Positions 1 through 5,749 of a stretch of 5,749 bases of DNA are shown in pieces. Numbering within the stretch: position 1 is the first letter of the stretch; each line of letters starts with the position of its first letter. A program made the translations under genes and the position numbers. The stretch spans positions 23,906 to 29,654 of the forward strand of contig PAYY01000012.1 of assembly GCA_002715465.1 (NCBI GenBank), in the 5' to 3' direction. The notes below the pieces were generated by a model, which did not search any database, was not told the DNA's origin, and worked only from the letters and a program-made list of their open reading frames with translations. Origin of the DNA: Fidelibacterota bacterium. GTDB lineage: Bacteria; Marinisomatota; Marinisomatia; Marinisomatales; S15-B10.

Positions 1-426
1 ATTTTAAGACCATTAGATCTTATTCAACCCTATCGTTTAGAAATGGGTACAAAACTAGAAAATCCAAATGGCTCTGATTTATATGATTTCTGGTCAGATC
101 AGATTGCTAAAAAACTTAACAATACTTTAAAGCATCATTCGGCCAAAGTCATCCTAAACTGTGCTTCAGTTGAATATTTTAAATCTGTTGACATTAATAC
201 TTTAGAAGCCACTATAGTATCACCAGTATTTAAAGATGTAAAAAATGGGCAGGCAAAAATAATCTCCTTTTTTGCAAAAAAGGCACGGGGAATGATGGCT
301 AGATTTATTATTCAAAATAGAATTGATAAAGTAGATGATATAATAAAATTTAATGAATCAGGATACACTTATGATCCAAAGGAGTCAAATCCTAACAATC
401 CTGTTTTTATTAGAGCTGAAGCCTAG
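1..426 (+). CDS. yaaA: Peroxide stress protein YaaA (UPF0246/DUF328), 5' end cut by window
   Basis: The frame is open from the first base and ends at TAG 424-426, giving the last 141 residues of a protein that is about 258 residues in E. coli; the ATG at 43 is an internal methionine, not the start. The visible part lines up with E. coli YaaA from memory almost without gaps: LRPLDLIQPYRLEMG at residues 2-16, then LYDFW, EYFKSV, a KIISFFAKKARGMMARFII block and a Gly-Tyr near the C-terminus. In E. coli YaaA is a cytoplasmic protein induced by OxyR that lowers intracellular iron and limits DNA and protein damage during hydrogen peroxide stress; a structural study reports DNA binding. It converges on the next gene with a 29-bp gap and has no evident link to the glycan genes. 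It looks intact and is probably a housekeeping neighbour. The assignment is very secure; only the N-terminal half is unseen. Confidence 0.96.
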   Translation: MLRPLDLIQPYRLEMGTKLENPNGSDLYDFWSDQIAKKLNNTLKHHSAKVILNCASVEYFKSVDINTLEATIVSPVFKDVKNGQAKIISFFAKKARGMMARFIIQNRIDKVDDIIKFNESGYTYDPKESNPNNPVFIRAEA

Positions 427-455
427 AATATTTATGCGTCAATAGATATAAATCA

Positions 456-1181
456 TTAATTCAAAGGAGTAACTATACCAAAACTCAATTCAGTGCCAAG
501 ATCAGGCATATTTGTCCATATTGGAAAAATAATTTGAGCTGTTAATGATACCGGGAAATTAGGTTTAGAAATTTCAATTTTGTTCGCGAAAGATAATCCA
601 TCAATATTGCCTGTAAAGTTAAAGTAAAATATTTCTGGATAAATATGAAGTAGGAATGAATCAGAAAACTGGATATTATTAATATTTAAAGTAAAGTCAA
701 CAAAATGTCCATCATCAGTCCTCTCTCCTATACCTTCATTATACCAGTATTTTCCAAAAGCAGAAACATTGTTTCATATATCATAACCAGTTGCAATCTC
801 TAAAGCAAGATAACGCACAACTTCATGGACATTGGCATTAGGTACATCATAATTTTGAAAAAAGAATGACCAGTCTACACCCAGGTTTGTCTTAAAGCGA
901 TCATCAAAAATTTGCCACCTGAACCAATTTTCTATAAACCAGGGATTTCCAGAAAAATCAAGACCTGTTTCAGGTGTAAATGTTAATCTACCTTTTGTTA
1001 TGGATACGCTATTAATTAATGCAGGCTCACCTAATGTAAATGAGGGTACAGGTGCAACCCCATTATTTGAAATACTCAAGGAACCAGAAATAATAAAATC
1101 ATAGTCGTCACTTTTGTTTTCTTCAGCAACAAGACAACTCATTATTAAAATAAAAAATAAATTAAAAAACCTACTTGTCAT
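456..1181 (-). pseudogene. Exported beta-strand-rich, probably outer-membrane beta-barrel protein, interrupted by one in-frame TGA
   Basis: Starting at ATG 1181-1179, the frame encodes 135 residues, meets TGA at 776-774 (codon 136), and continues in the same frame for 105 more sense codons to TAA at 458-456, for 241 codons in all. The protein opens with a signal sequence (MTSRFFNLFFILIMSCLVAEE); cleavage could follow LVA, or Cys16 in LIMSC could be a weak lipobox. The rest has alternating hydrophobic and polar residues and many aromatics (for example NPWFIENWFRW, and YPEIFYFNF after the stop), as in an outer-membrane barrel. I recall similar exported hypothetical proteins of about 250 residues in Bacteroidota but cannot name a family. 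The part after the TGA has the same strand-like composition and no good start codon of its own, so it is the lost C-terminus rather than a separate gene. Nonsense mutation, sequencing error or readthrough could each explain it. The start follows a purine-rich AGGGGAAAGGG stretch (minus strand) about 10 nt upstream. Confidence 0.7.
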
Positions 1182-1259
1182 GGTTTAATTAACCCTTTCC
1201 CCTAAATCTTAAGTCTGAAGATAAGTACGCAAAGGCTTGGAAAAAATAAGGATTCTTCT

Positions 1260-1291
1260 TTTGTAATCGGATTAAAGTTCATATACTTTTG
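1260..1291 (+). promoter_or_regulatory. Candidate Bacteroidota-type promoter for the sulfatase-GH32 operon
   Basis: TTTG at 1260-1263 is followed after exactly 20 nt by TACTTTTG at 1284-1291, matching the Bacteroidetes housekeeping-sigma pattern TTTG-N19-21-TAnnTTTG with no mismatch in the defined positions. Transcription would start near 1296-1300, leaving a leader of about 35 nt before the sulfatase ATG at 1333. The same region also reads as a weak sigma-70 type site (TATACT at 1282-1287). In AT-rich DNA such a match can arise by chance, but its position in the only divergent gap, correctly oriented, supports it. Confidence 0.5.
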
Positions 1292-1332
1292 TACTTAGGT
1301 TCACCAAAAAATAAATTTACTAATAAAACCAT

Positions 1333-2727
1333 ATGAATATTTTCGTTCGTTCACTTTTTCTCCTTCAATTATCTATATTCTGCATTTATGGAAAAAATTC
1401 CTTGCCAAATATTATTGTGATTTTTGGAGATGATATAGGCTATGGAGATGTAGGGATATTTGGGAATCCTACAATTAAAACACCAAATCTAGATAGAATG
1501 GCTTATGAAGGGCAAAAATGGACGAACTTCTATTCAGCTGCAAGTGTTTGTACACCAAGTCGGGCGGGTTTATTAACTGGTCGCTTACCAATTCGAAGTG
1601 GAATGACGAGTTCAAAAATACGAGTTTTGTTTCCTGAATCCTGGAGTGGTCTACAGCAAAGTGAGATCACAATCGCTGAATTAGTCAAACAAAAAAAATA
1701 TGCTACCATGCATGTTGGGAAATGGCATCTAGGACATCTACCTGATTATCTCCCAACTAAACAAGGATTTGATTCATATTATGGAATTCCTTATTCCAAC
1801 GACATGGATGCAACTCAACCCAAGGAAAAACGGAAATGGGCTTTGTACAATCCTGATAGAATAGATTATTGGGATGTTCCTTTGATGCGCAATGAAAAAA
1901 TTATTGAACGACCAGCAAATCAATATACAATAACAAAACGTTATACTGGAGAAGCTGTCAAATTCATCAAAAAAAATAAAGATCGGCCTTTCTTTCTGTA
2001 CTTTGCACATACAATGACACACGTACCATTATTTCGTTCAGAAAAGTTTGTTGATATAAGTCTTGCTGGAATTTATGGTGATGTCATGGAAGAAGTTGAT
2101 TGGTCCATAGGCCAAGTATTAGAAACAGTCCGGAATAATAATCTTTCAGAGAGAACTCTCGTGATTTTTACATCTGATAATGGACCCTGGCTTACTTTTG
2201 ATACACATGGTGGATCAGCCGGTCCTTTGAAAGAAGGTAAGGGATCAACTTGGGAAGGTGGAATGCGGGAGCCAACAATTATGTGGTGGCCTGGCACTAT
2301 CCCAGCTGGTACAACTCAAGCAGGCATGGGATCAACTTTAGACTTAATGGCTACAGTTGCATCAATTACCAATACTAAAATTCCCAAAGATCGAAAGATG
2401 GATAGTTATGATCTTAGTTTGGCTATGAGCATGAAGGCAGACAGCCCACGAAATGAAATGTTTTTCTGGAGGGGCACAAAGTTATTTGCCGCACGTTCAG
2501 GAAATTATAAAGCTCATTTTTATACAATGACAGGCTATAGAGATAGAGGCGAGACAAGGCTTAACACCCCTTTACTTTATCATCTAGGACATGATCCTGG
2601 CGAAAAATTTGATGTTTCTAGAGAAAACCCTGAAATTGTAACTAAAATTCAGGAAATGGCAAGTCAACATATTTCAGATATTGACGAAGTAGAAAATCAG
2701 CTAGAAAAAATTGGAGAGCGAGATTAA
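1333..2727 (+). CDS. Exported arylsulfatase-A/GALNS-type sulfatase (S1 formylglycine family)
   Basis: This 464-residue protein of normal family length hydrolyses sulfate esters, probably from a polysaccharide or oligosaccharide. Residues 1-20 form a signal peptide, so it acts in the periplasm or outside the cell. Nearly all S1 active-site residues are visible: calcium ligands Asp33-Asp34 (FGDDIGYGD); CTPSR at 73-77, where Cys73 must be converted to formylglycine and Arg77 stabilises it; Lys130 and His132 in GKWHLG; His230 in MTHVP; Asp282-Asn283 in SDNG; and Lys303 in the GPLKEGKGSTWEGG block. The C-terminal subdomain has the usual LYHLGHDPGEKFDV segment. The Cys-type motif needs a maturase (anaerobic radical-SAM or FGE type) encoded elsewhere. 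The ATG at 1333 has no Shine-Dalgarno sequence, only an A-rich leader, as is common in Bacteroidota, and is favoured because it directly precedes the signal peptide. It is first in the putative operon. The substrate cannot be read from the sequence; endo or exo action and S1 subfamily are unresolved. Confidence 0.95.
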   Translation: MNIFVRSLFLLQLSIFCIYGKNSLPNIIVIFGDDIGYGDVGIFGNPTIKTPNLDRMAYEGQKWTNFYSAASVCTPSRAGLLTGRLPIRSGMTSSKIRVLFPESWSGLQQSEITIAELVKQKKYATMHVGKWHLGHLPDYLPTKQGFDSYYGIPYSNDMDATQPKEKRKWALYNPDRIDYWDVPLMRNEKIIERPANQYTITKRYTGEAVKFIKKNKDRPFFLYFAHTMTHVPLFRSEKFVDISLAGIYGDVMEEVDWSIGQVLETVRNNNLSERTLVIFTSDNGPWLTFDTHGGSAGPLKEGKGSTWEGGMREPTIMWWPGTIPAGTTQAGMGSTLDLMATVASITNTKIPKDRKMDSYDLSLAMSMKADSPRNEMFFWRGTKLFAARSGNYKAHFYTMTGYRDRGETRLNTPLLYHLGHDPGEKFDVSRENPEIVTKIQEMASQHISDIDEVENQLEKIGERD

Positions 2728-2743
2728 TTATGAGTTTATTAAT

Positions 2744-2747
2744 GGAG
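2744..2747 (+). promoter_or_regulatory. Ribosome binding site that fixes the start of the first GH32 gene
   Basis: GGAG lies 5 nt before ATG 2753-2755. This supports ATG 2753 over the TTG at 2711, which would overlap the sulfatase gene by 17 nt and put 14 charged and polar residues in front of the export signal. Confidence 0.65.
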
Positions 2748-2752
2748 ATAAA

Positions 2753-5212
2753 ATGATTGTACTGAATGAAATAAAAAAGTTTGATATTATTACAATTTTT
2801 AGAGGATTATTTATTATTTATATAGGTTTATATCCGCCCTGTCTGTTAAGCAAAAAAAATAATCCTTTAGATTATGAAACAAAAAATTGGGAAAAACTTT
2901 TTGAAAATAGCATGTTTGAAAAGAACACATTAAATAATTGGGAAGTCAATGGGAAAGCATTTGAACAGGGCCCAACAAAAGATAGAGTAATTCAAAAAAC
3001 TGATGGTACAGGTTCTGTAAAAAAAGGACTATCATTAAATCTAATTGATAGACCTGAACTTTATAGACAACCCAATTTTTCTGGGATTCAAGATTCTCCT
3101 TTTGCCAATTCTTTCCATCCTGATTTGACTGTCAGAGCAAAAGGAAGTCTTACTTCTATTCCTTTTCAAATTAAACATGATTATATCGTATTTAAAATGG
3201 CTAGTGGAATTCCAACCTATCCAGGACTTATGGCCGTTAATTTGATCGTAAATGATAAAATTGTTCGACAAGCTTTTCCTGAATATGAAAAAATAAACCT
3301 TTGGAATAGGGGTACAAGAAATAATCCTATTTTTGATAGATACGATGCAGACAACTATACACTTCCTCTAGAAATATATATTTTTGATGTAAAAGATCTC
3401 AAGAATCAAAAAGCACAAATACAAATTTATGATGAAATGGATTTATTCGACGGCTGGATTGTTGCTGGAAGTTTTGCCGGAACAAACCAAAATTTTTCCG
3501 GAAAAAAAATTGATGGTACAAAACCTATTGTGCAAAAAGTATCAGGGAAAAAATCATTTATTGCAGAAAAAAAATACTTGAATATTCCCGCTAATGGCGC
3601 TTCAGCTGTTGATGTAGTAACACTAAAAGTTAAAGGAAAAGTAGTTCAGGAAATTTGTATGTCCGCAACAGATGAACAAAATGCAGATTTCTGGCAATTT
3701 ATTGATCTGTCCATTTGGGATGGAGAAAAGGTTGAACTTTCTTTAGAGGGTTGGGGCACTTCGCCAAATCCATTAGCCGATATATCACTGAATGAAGAGA
3801 TTAAAGGAATTGATAATTCCTTTAATGAAGATTTGCGTCCACAATTTCATTTAACTCCAATTCAAGGATGGAATAATGATGTTAATGGAACAGTGTATTA
3901 TGATGGAGAATACCATCTTTTCTATCAATATGACCCCAGCCGTGGAGGAAAGATTGGCAGCAATATGCACTGGGGACATGCTGTTAGCAGAGATCTAATT
4001 CATTGGGAACACTTGCCTATAGCTTTAGGAGTTACCCCGCTAAGAGGTCAAAACTATTCAGGATCTGCCATTGTCGATCATAATAATGATGCGGGTCTAC
4101 AAGTAGGCGATGAAAAAACCATGATTGCTTTCTATACCCGTAGGATGAAATATCTCTGGGAAATACATGATTTTGATGTAGATAGTAGTCACCAGACAAT
4201 TGCTTACAGCAACGATCGAGGACGAACCTGGACTCATGTAAAGGAACCCGCTGTAAAAGGCATTACAGGTAAGAATCGAGATCCAAAAGTATTTTGGCAT
4301 GATGAAACAAAAAAATGGATAATGGTATTTTATATAAGAGATGGCTTCCATTTTTATTCTTCTTCGAATTTAAAAAATTGGGAATATGAAAGTCATGTGT
4401 CAGGCTATCATGAATGTCCTGATTTTTTCCGTCTTAACGTTGATGGGAATCCAAATAAAAAGAAATGGGTATTACTAGGAGGGTCAGGAGATTATGCGAT
4501 TGGAGACTTCGATGGTCACCAGTTTTCACCTGATCATAATGGTACATTTAAAAACGTAGCTGGTCCTGTATATGCTACACAATCCTTTACTAATTCACCT
4601 GATAGTGAACAACGTCGTATTAATATTGCATGGTTTCGCACCGATTGGGGCTATAGAAAAGCTAATGAAATTCCTGATTGGAAAAATGAAGGATTACCTT
4701 TTCGACAAGCCTTTTCCTTTCCCCTTGAATTAACATTAGCTACAACTAAAGATGGAGTAAGAGTTCTTACCAATCCTGTTAAAGAAATAACCGCTCTACA
4801 AGGAGAAAAAAGAACTTATAGATCAAAAAATATTTCAAAGAAAAATTTTAAAATAAATGACGTTGATTGGGAACTAGCTGAGATAAACTGCACAATAAAA
4901 TTAAATGGTGCAAAAAAATTGACAATGAAAGTTAGAGGAAAAGAAATCCCCTATGACTTAGAAACTAATAAAGTCAGTCCAAATCAAAGATATGAAAAAA
5001 TATTAGCGACTCCAATCGATGATAAAATAAACCTTCGCATTCTGGTTGATCGCACTATTATGGATGTTTTTTACAACAATGGGCAAGCTGTACATATGAT
5101 GAATGCAAAATATGACATGGATAAACCCTTATTCGAATGTTTTGCCGATGGCGGAAAAACAAAAATTTCAAATATTAAAGTTGTTAAATTAAATTCAATT
5201 TGGGGTAACTAA
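2753..5212 (+). CDS. Large exported GH32 beta-fructosidase with extra N-terminal beta-sandwich and NDVNG nucleophile motif
   Basis: The 819-residue product has a hydrophobic export segment at about 10-34 (TIFRGLFIIYIGLYPPC), somewhat atypical because of an Arg inside it. Residues about 45-240 resemble the beta-sandwich domain seen before some bacterial levanase-type GH32 modules (NNWEVNGKAF; NSFHPD; GSLTSIPFQI; FDGWIVAG). Residues about 270-355 resemble DUF4980, which precedes GH32 in Bacteroides enzymes (KYLNIPANG, FWQFIDLSIWDG). The five-bladed propeller covers about 360-665 and the C-terminal beta-sandwich 665-819. Catalytic residues are nucleophile Asp376 (WNNDVNG), Asp510 of the RDP motif (KNRDPKVFWH) and acid/base Glu554 (HECPDFF). 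GH32 enzymes hydrolyse terminal or internal beta-fructosidic bonds of inulin, levan or sucrose. The nucleophile motif has Val where Pro is nearly invariant (GTT at 3881-3883), and VDRTIMDVF near the C-terminus has Asp for the usual Glu. It sits 25 bp after the sulfatase and 30 bp before the second GH32. The family is certain; specificity (inulin, levan or other) is open. Confidence 0.93.
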   Translation: MIVLNEIKKFDIITIFRGLFIIYIGLYPPCLLSKKNNPLDYETKNWEKLFENSMFEKNTLNNWEVNGKAFEQGPTKDRVIQKTDGTGSVKKGLSLNLIDRPELYRQPNFSGIQDSPFANSFHPDLTVRAKGSLTSIPFQIKHDYIVFKMASGIPTYPGLMAVNLIVNDKIVRQAFPEYEKINLWNRGTRNNPIFDRYDADNYTLPLEIYIFDVKDLKNQKAQIQIYDEMDLFDGWIVAGSFAGTNQNFSGKKIDGTKPIVQKVSGKKSFIAEKKYLNIPANGASAVDVVTLKVKGKVVQEICMSATDEQNADFWQFIDLSIWDGEKVELSLEGWGTSPNPLADISLNEEIKGIDNSFNEDLRPQFHLTPIQGWNNDVNGTVYYDGEYHLFYQYDPSRGGKIGSNMHWGHAVSRDLIHWEHLPIALGVTPLRGQNYSGSAIVDHNNDAGLQVGDEKTMIAFYTRRMKYLWEIHDFDVDSSHQTIAYSNDRGRTWTHVKEPAVKGITGKNRDPKVFWHDETKKWIMVFYIRDGFHFYSSSNLKNWEYESHVSGYHECPDFFRLNVDGNPNKKKWVLLGGSGDYAIGDFDGHQFSPDHNGTFKNVAGPVYATQSFTNSPDSEQRRINIAWFRTDWGYRKANEIPDWKNEGLPFRQAFSFPLELTLATTKDGVRVLTNPVKEITALQGEKRTYRSKNISKKNFKINDVDWELAEINCTIKLNGAKKLTMKVRGKEIPYDLETNKVSPNQRYEKILATPIDDKINLRILVDRTIMDVFYNNGQAVHMMNAKYDMDKPLFECFADGGKTKISNIKVVKLNSIWGN
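3800..3826. repeat. Perfect 12-bp inverted repeat with 3-nt loop inside the first GH32 gene
   Basis: ATTAAAGGAATT (3800-3811) is exactly reverse-complementary to AATTCCTTTAAT (3815-3826), separated by GAT. A direct repeat AATGAAGA flanks it (3791-3798 and 3824-3831, overlapping the right arm). It encodes part of the linker between the DUF4980-like segment and the catalytic propeller. The stem is AT-rich (4 G/C bases per 24), there is no T-run after it, and it is in frame, so it is not a standard terminator. Confidence 0.7.
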
Positions 5213-5219
5213 TACCCAA
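5199..5219 (+). other. Small hairpin spanning the first GH32 stop codon
   Basis: GGGT (5203-5206) can pair with ACCC (5214-5217) around a 7-nt loop, extended by TT/AA across a one-base bulge. The TAA stop lies in the loop. No T-run follows, so a rho-independent terminator is unlikely; a weak processing or translation-coupling structure between the two GH32 genes is possible, as is chance. Confidence 0.25.
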
Positions 5220-5231
5220 GCAGTATAAAAC

Positions 5232-5236
5232 AGGAG
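5232..5236 (+). promoter_or_regulatory. Ribosome binding site of the second GH32 gene
   Basis: AGGAG lies 6 nt upstream of ATG 5243-5245, a near-ideal Shine-Dalgarno site and the strongest in the window. It clearly sets the start and suggests the second GH32 may be translated more efficiently than the sulfatase, which has none. Confidence 0.75.
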
Positions 5237-5242
5237 ATCATT

Positions 5243-5749
5243 ATGAAGAAACTTTTTAGCTTTATGGTAATCGCAGTTCTTGCAATGCCACTGTTCTCTC
5301 AGTCGTTAGAGAGATCTTTCCAAATAAAAAATAAATATATAAACATACCCATTGACCATGCAGAACAACGGCAAAGAGTTCATTTTACACTAGATGGTGA
5401 CGTTATTACTCTAAATGATATTCGAATAGCAAATCAGAATATAGATTACTGGGTTTTTCTAGATGTCTCTAATTTCAAAGGTAAAAAACTAACTTTTAAT
5501 TTTTCCGAAAAGGTATCCGGAATTGATAAAATTTATCAATCCAATAAATTTGTCGGAGAAGACAAAATATATGAAGAAAATCTCCGACCTCAAGTCCATT
5601 TTTCAACAAAAAGAGGTTGGACCAATGACCCCAACGGAATGGTTTATTACAAAGGCGAGTATCATCTATTCTACCAACATAATCCCTATGAAATAATCTG
5701 GGGAAACATGACTTGGGGTCATGCGGTTAGCAAAGACCTTTTACACTGG
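5243..5749 (+). CDS. Second exported GH32 beta-fructosidase (DUF4980-GH32), 3' end cut by window
   Basis: The frame is open from ATG 5243 through the last base, 169 codons. Residues 1-20 are a textbook signal peptide (basic MKK, hydrophobic core, cleavage probably near FSQ), so the enzyme is exported. Residues about 25-105 form a DUF4980-like segment ([23 protein letters not shown]). The GH32 propeller then begins at [19 protein letters not shown] with nucleophile Asp129 (GAC 5627-5629), followed by [10 protein letters not shown] and [14 protein letters not shown]. The RDP and ECP motifs lie beyond the window. It is clearly a paralogue of the upstream gene: both share LRPQ-H, the YHLFYQ and WGHAVS-DL-HW blocks and the preceding segment. 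It lacks the upstream enzyme's extra N-terminal beta-sandwich and keeps the canonical NDPNG. The 30-bp gap and strong ribosome binding site indicate the same operon. Probable role: fructan or fructoside hydrolysis, perhaps complementing the first enzyme as endo/exo partner; that division is inference. Confidence 0.93.
   Translation, partial: MKKLFSFMVIAVLAMPLFSQSLERSFQIKNKYINIPIDHAEQRQRVHFTLDGDVITLNDIRIANQNIDYWVFLDVSNFKGKKLTFNFSEKVSGIDKIYQSNKFVGEDKIYEENLRPQVHFSTKRGWTNDPNGMVYYKGEYHLFYQHNPYEIIWGNMTWGHAVSKDLLHW

Noticed and set aside
427..455. Terminator between the convergent yaaA and minus-strand genes
   Set aside because: The 29-bp gap has no stable hairpin or T-run that I can see.
774..776. 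TGA as selenocysteine or as a genome-wide Trp codon
   Set aside because: No GC-rich SECIS-like hairpin follows the TGA, and the other genes use TGG for tryptophan with no in-frame TGA, so special decoding is not supported.
1202..1233. Minus-strand promoter for the interrupted gene (TTTG at 1233-1230 and TAAGATTT at 1211-1204)
   Set aside because: Spacing is 18 nt and the second element does not match TAnnTTTG; too weak to report as a feature.
1774..2297. Two minus-strand open frames of 82 and 74 codons inside the sulfatase gene
   Set aside because: They lie antisense to a strongly conserved sulfatase coding region, show no family features and no convincing ribosome binding sites.
3041..3271. 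Minus-strand open frame of 76 codons inside the first GH32 gene
   Set aside because: Antisense to a conserved GH32 N-terminal domain; its composition looks like a coding-strand shadow.
4097..4351. Minus-strand open frame of 84 codons inside the GH32 catalytic module
   Set aside because: Antisense to the propeller containing the RDP motif; no recognisable protein features.

Overview
The window is AT-rich and carries five protein-coding loci: the 3' part of a yaaA housekeeping gene, an interrupted exported-protein gene on the minus strand, and a plus-strand run of sulfatase, large GH32 glycosidase and second GH32 glycosidase that leaves the right edge. The AT-richness, the exported proteins with few strong ribosome binding sites, the Bacteroidota-style GH32 architecture and a promoter matching the TTTG-N20-TAnnTTTG pattern upstream of the sulfatase suggest a free-living, probably marine, member of the Bacteroidota/FCB group. 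The phylum is an inference.

Layout. Positions 1-426 (+) are the C-terminal 141 codons of YaaA, the peroxide-stress protein. A convergent gene at 456-1181 (-) encodes an exported, beta-strand-rich protein of outer-membrane type; one in-frame TGA at codon 136 interrupts a frame that is otherwise open for 241 codons. A 151-bp divergent intergenic region (1182-1332) holds the best promoter candidate, pointing right. Then come an arylsulfatase-A-type sulfatase (1333-2727), a three-part GH32 enzyme (2753-5212 with the preferred ATG start) and a second GH32 enzyme starting at 5243 and cut by the window end.

How the genes fit together. The last three genes have gaps of 25 and 30 bp, share orientation, and all appear to be exported, so they probably form one operon for breaking down an extracellular or periplasmic glycan. 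GH32 enzymes cut beta-fructosides (inulin, levan, sucrose-type bonds), and the sulfatase could remove sulfate esters from the same substrate. A sulfated fructan or a mixed sulfated fructose-containing glycan is the obvious hypothesis, but the sequence does not prove it. No SusC/SusD, transporter, fructokinase, regulator or sulfatase-maturing enzyme lies inside the window.

Most unusual points: the first GH32 has Val in place of the nearly invariant Pro next to its nucleophile (NDVNG), while its downstream paralogue keeps NDPNG; the sulfatase/GH32 pairing itself; and the clean single-stop interruption of the minus-strand gene. I found no RNA gene, mobile element or CRISPR array.
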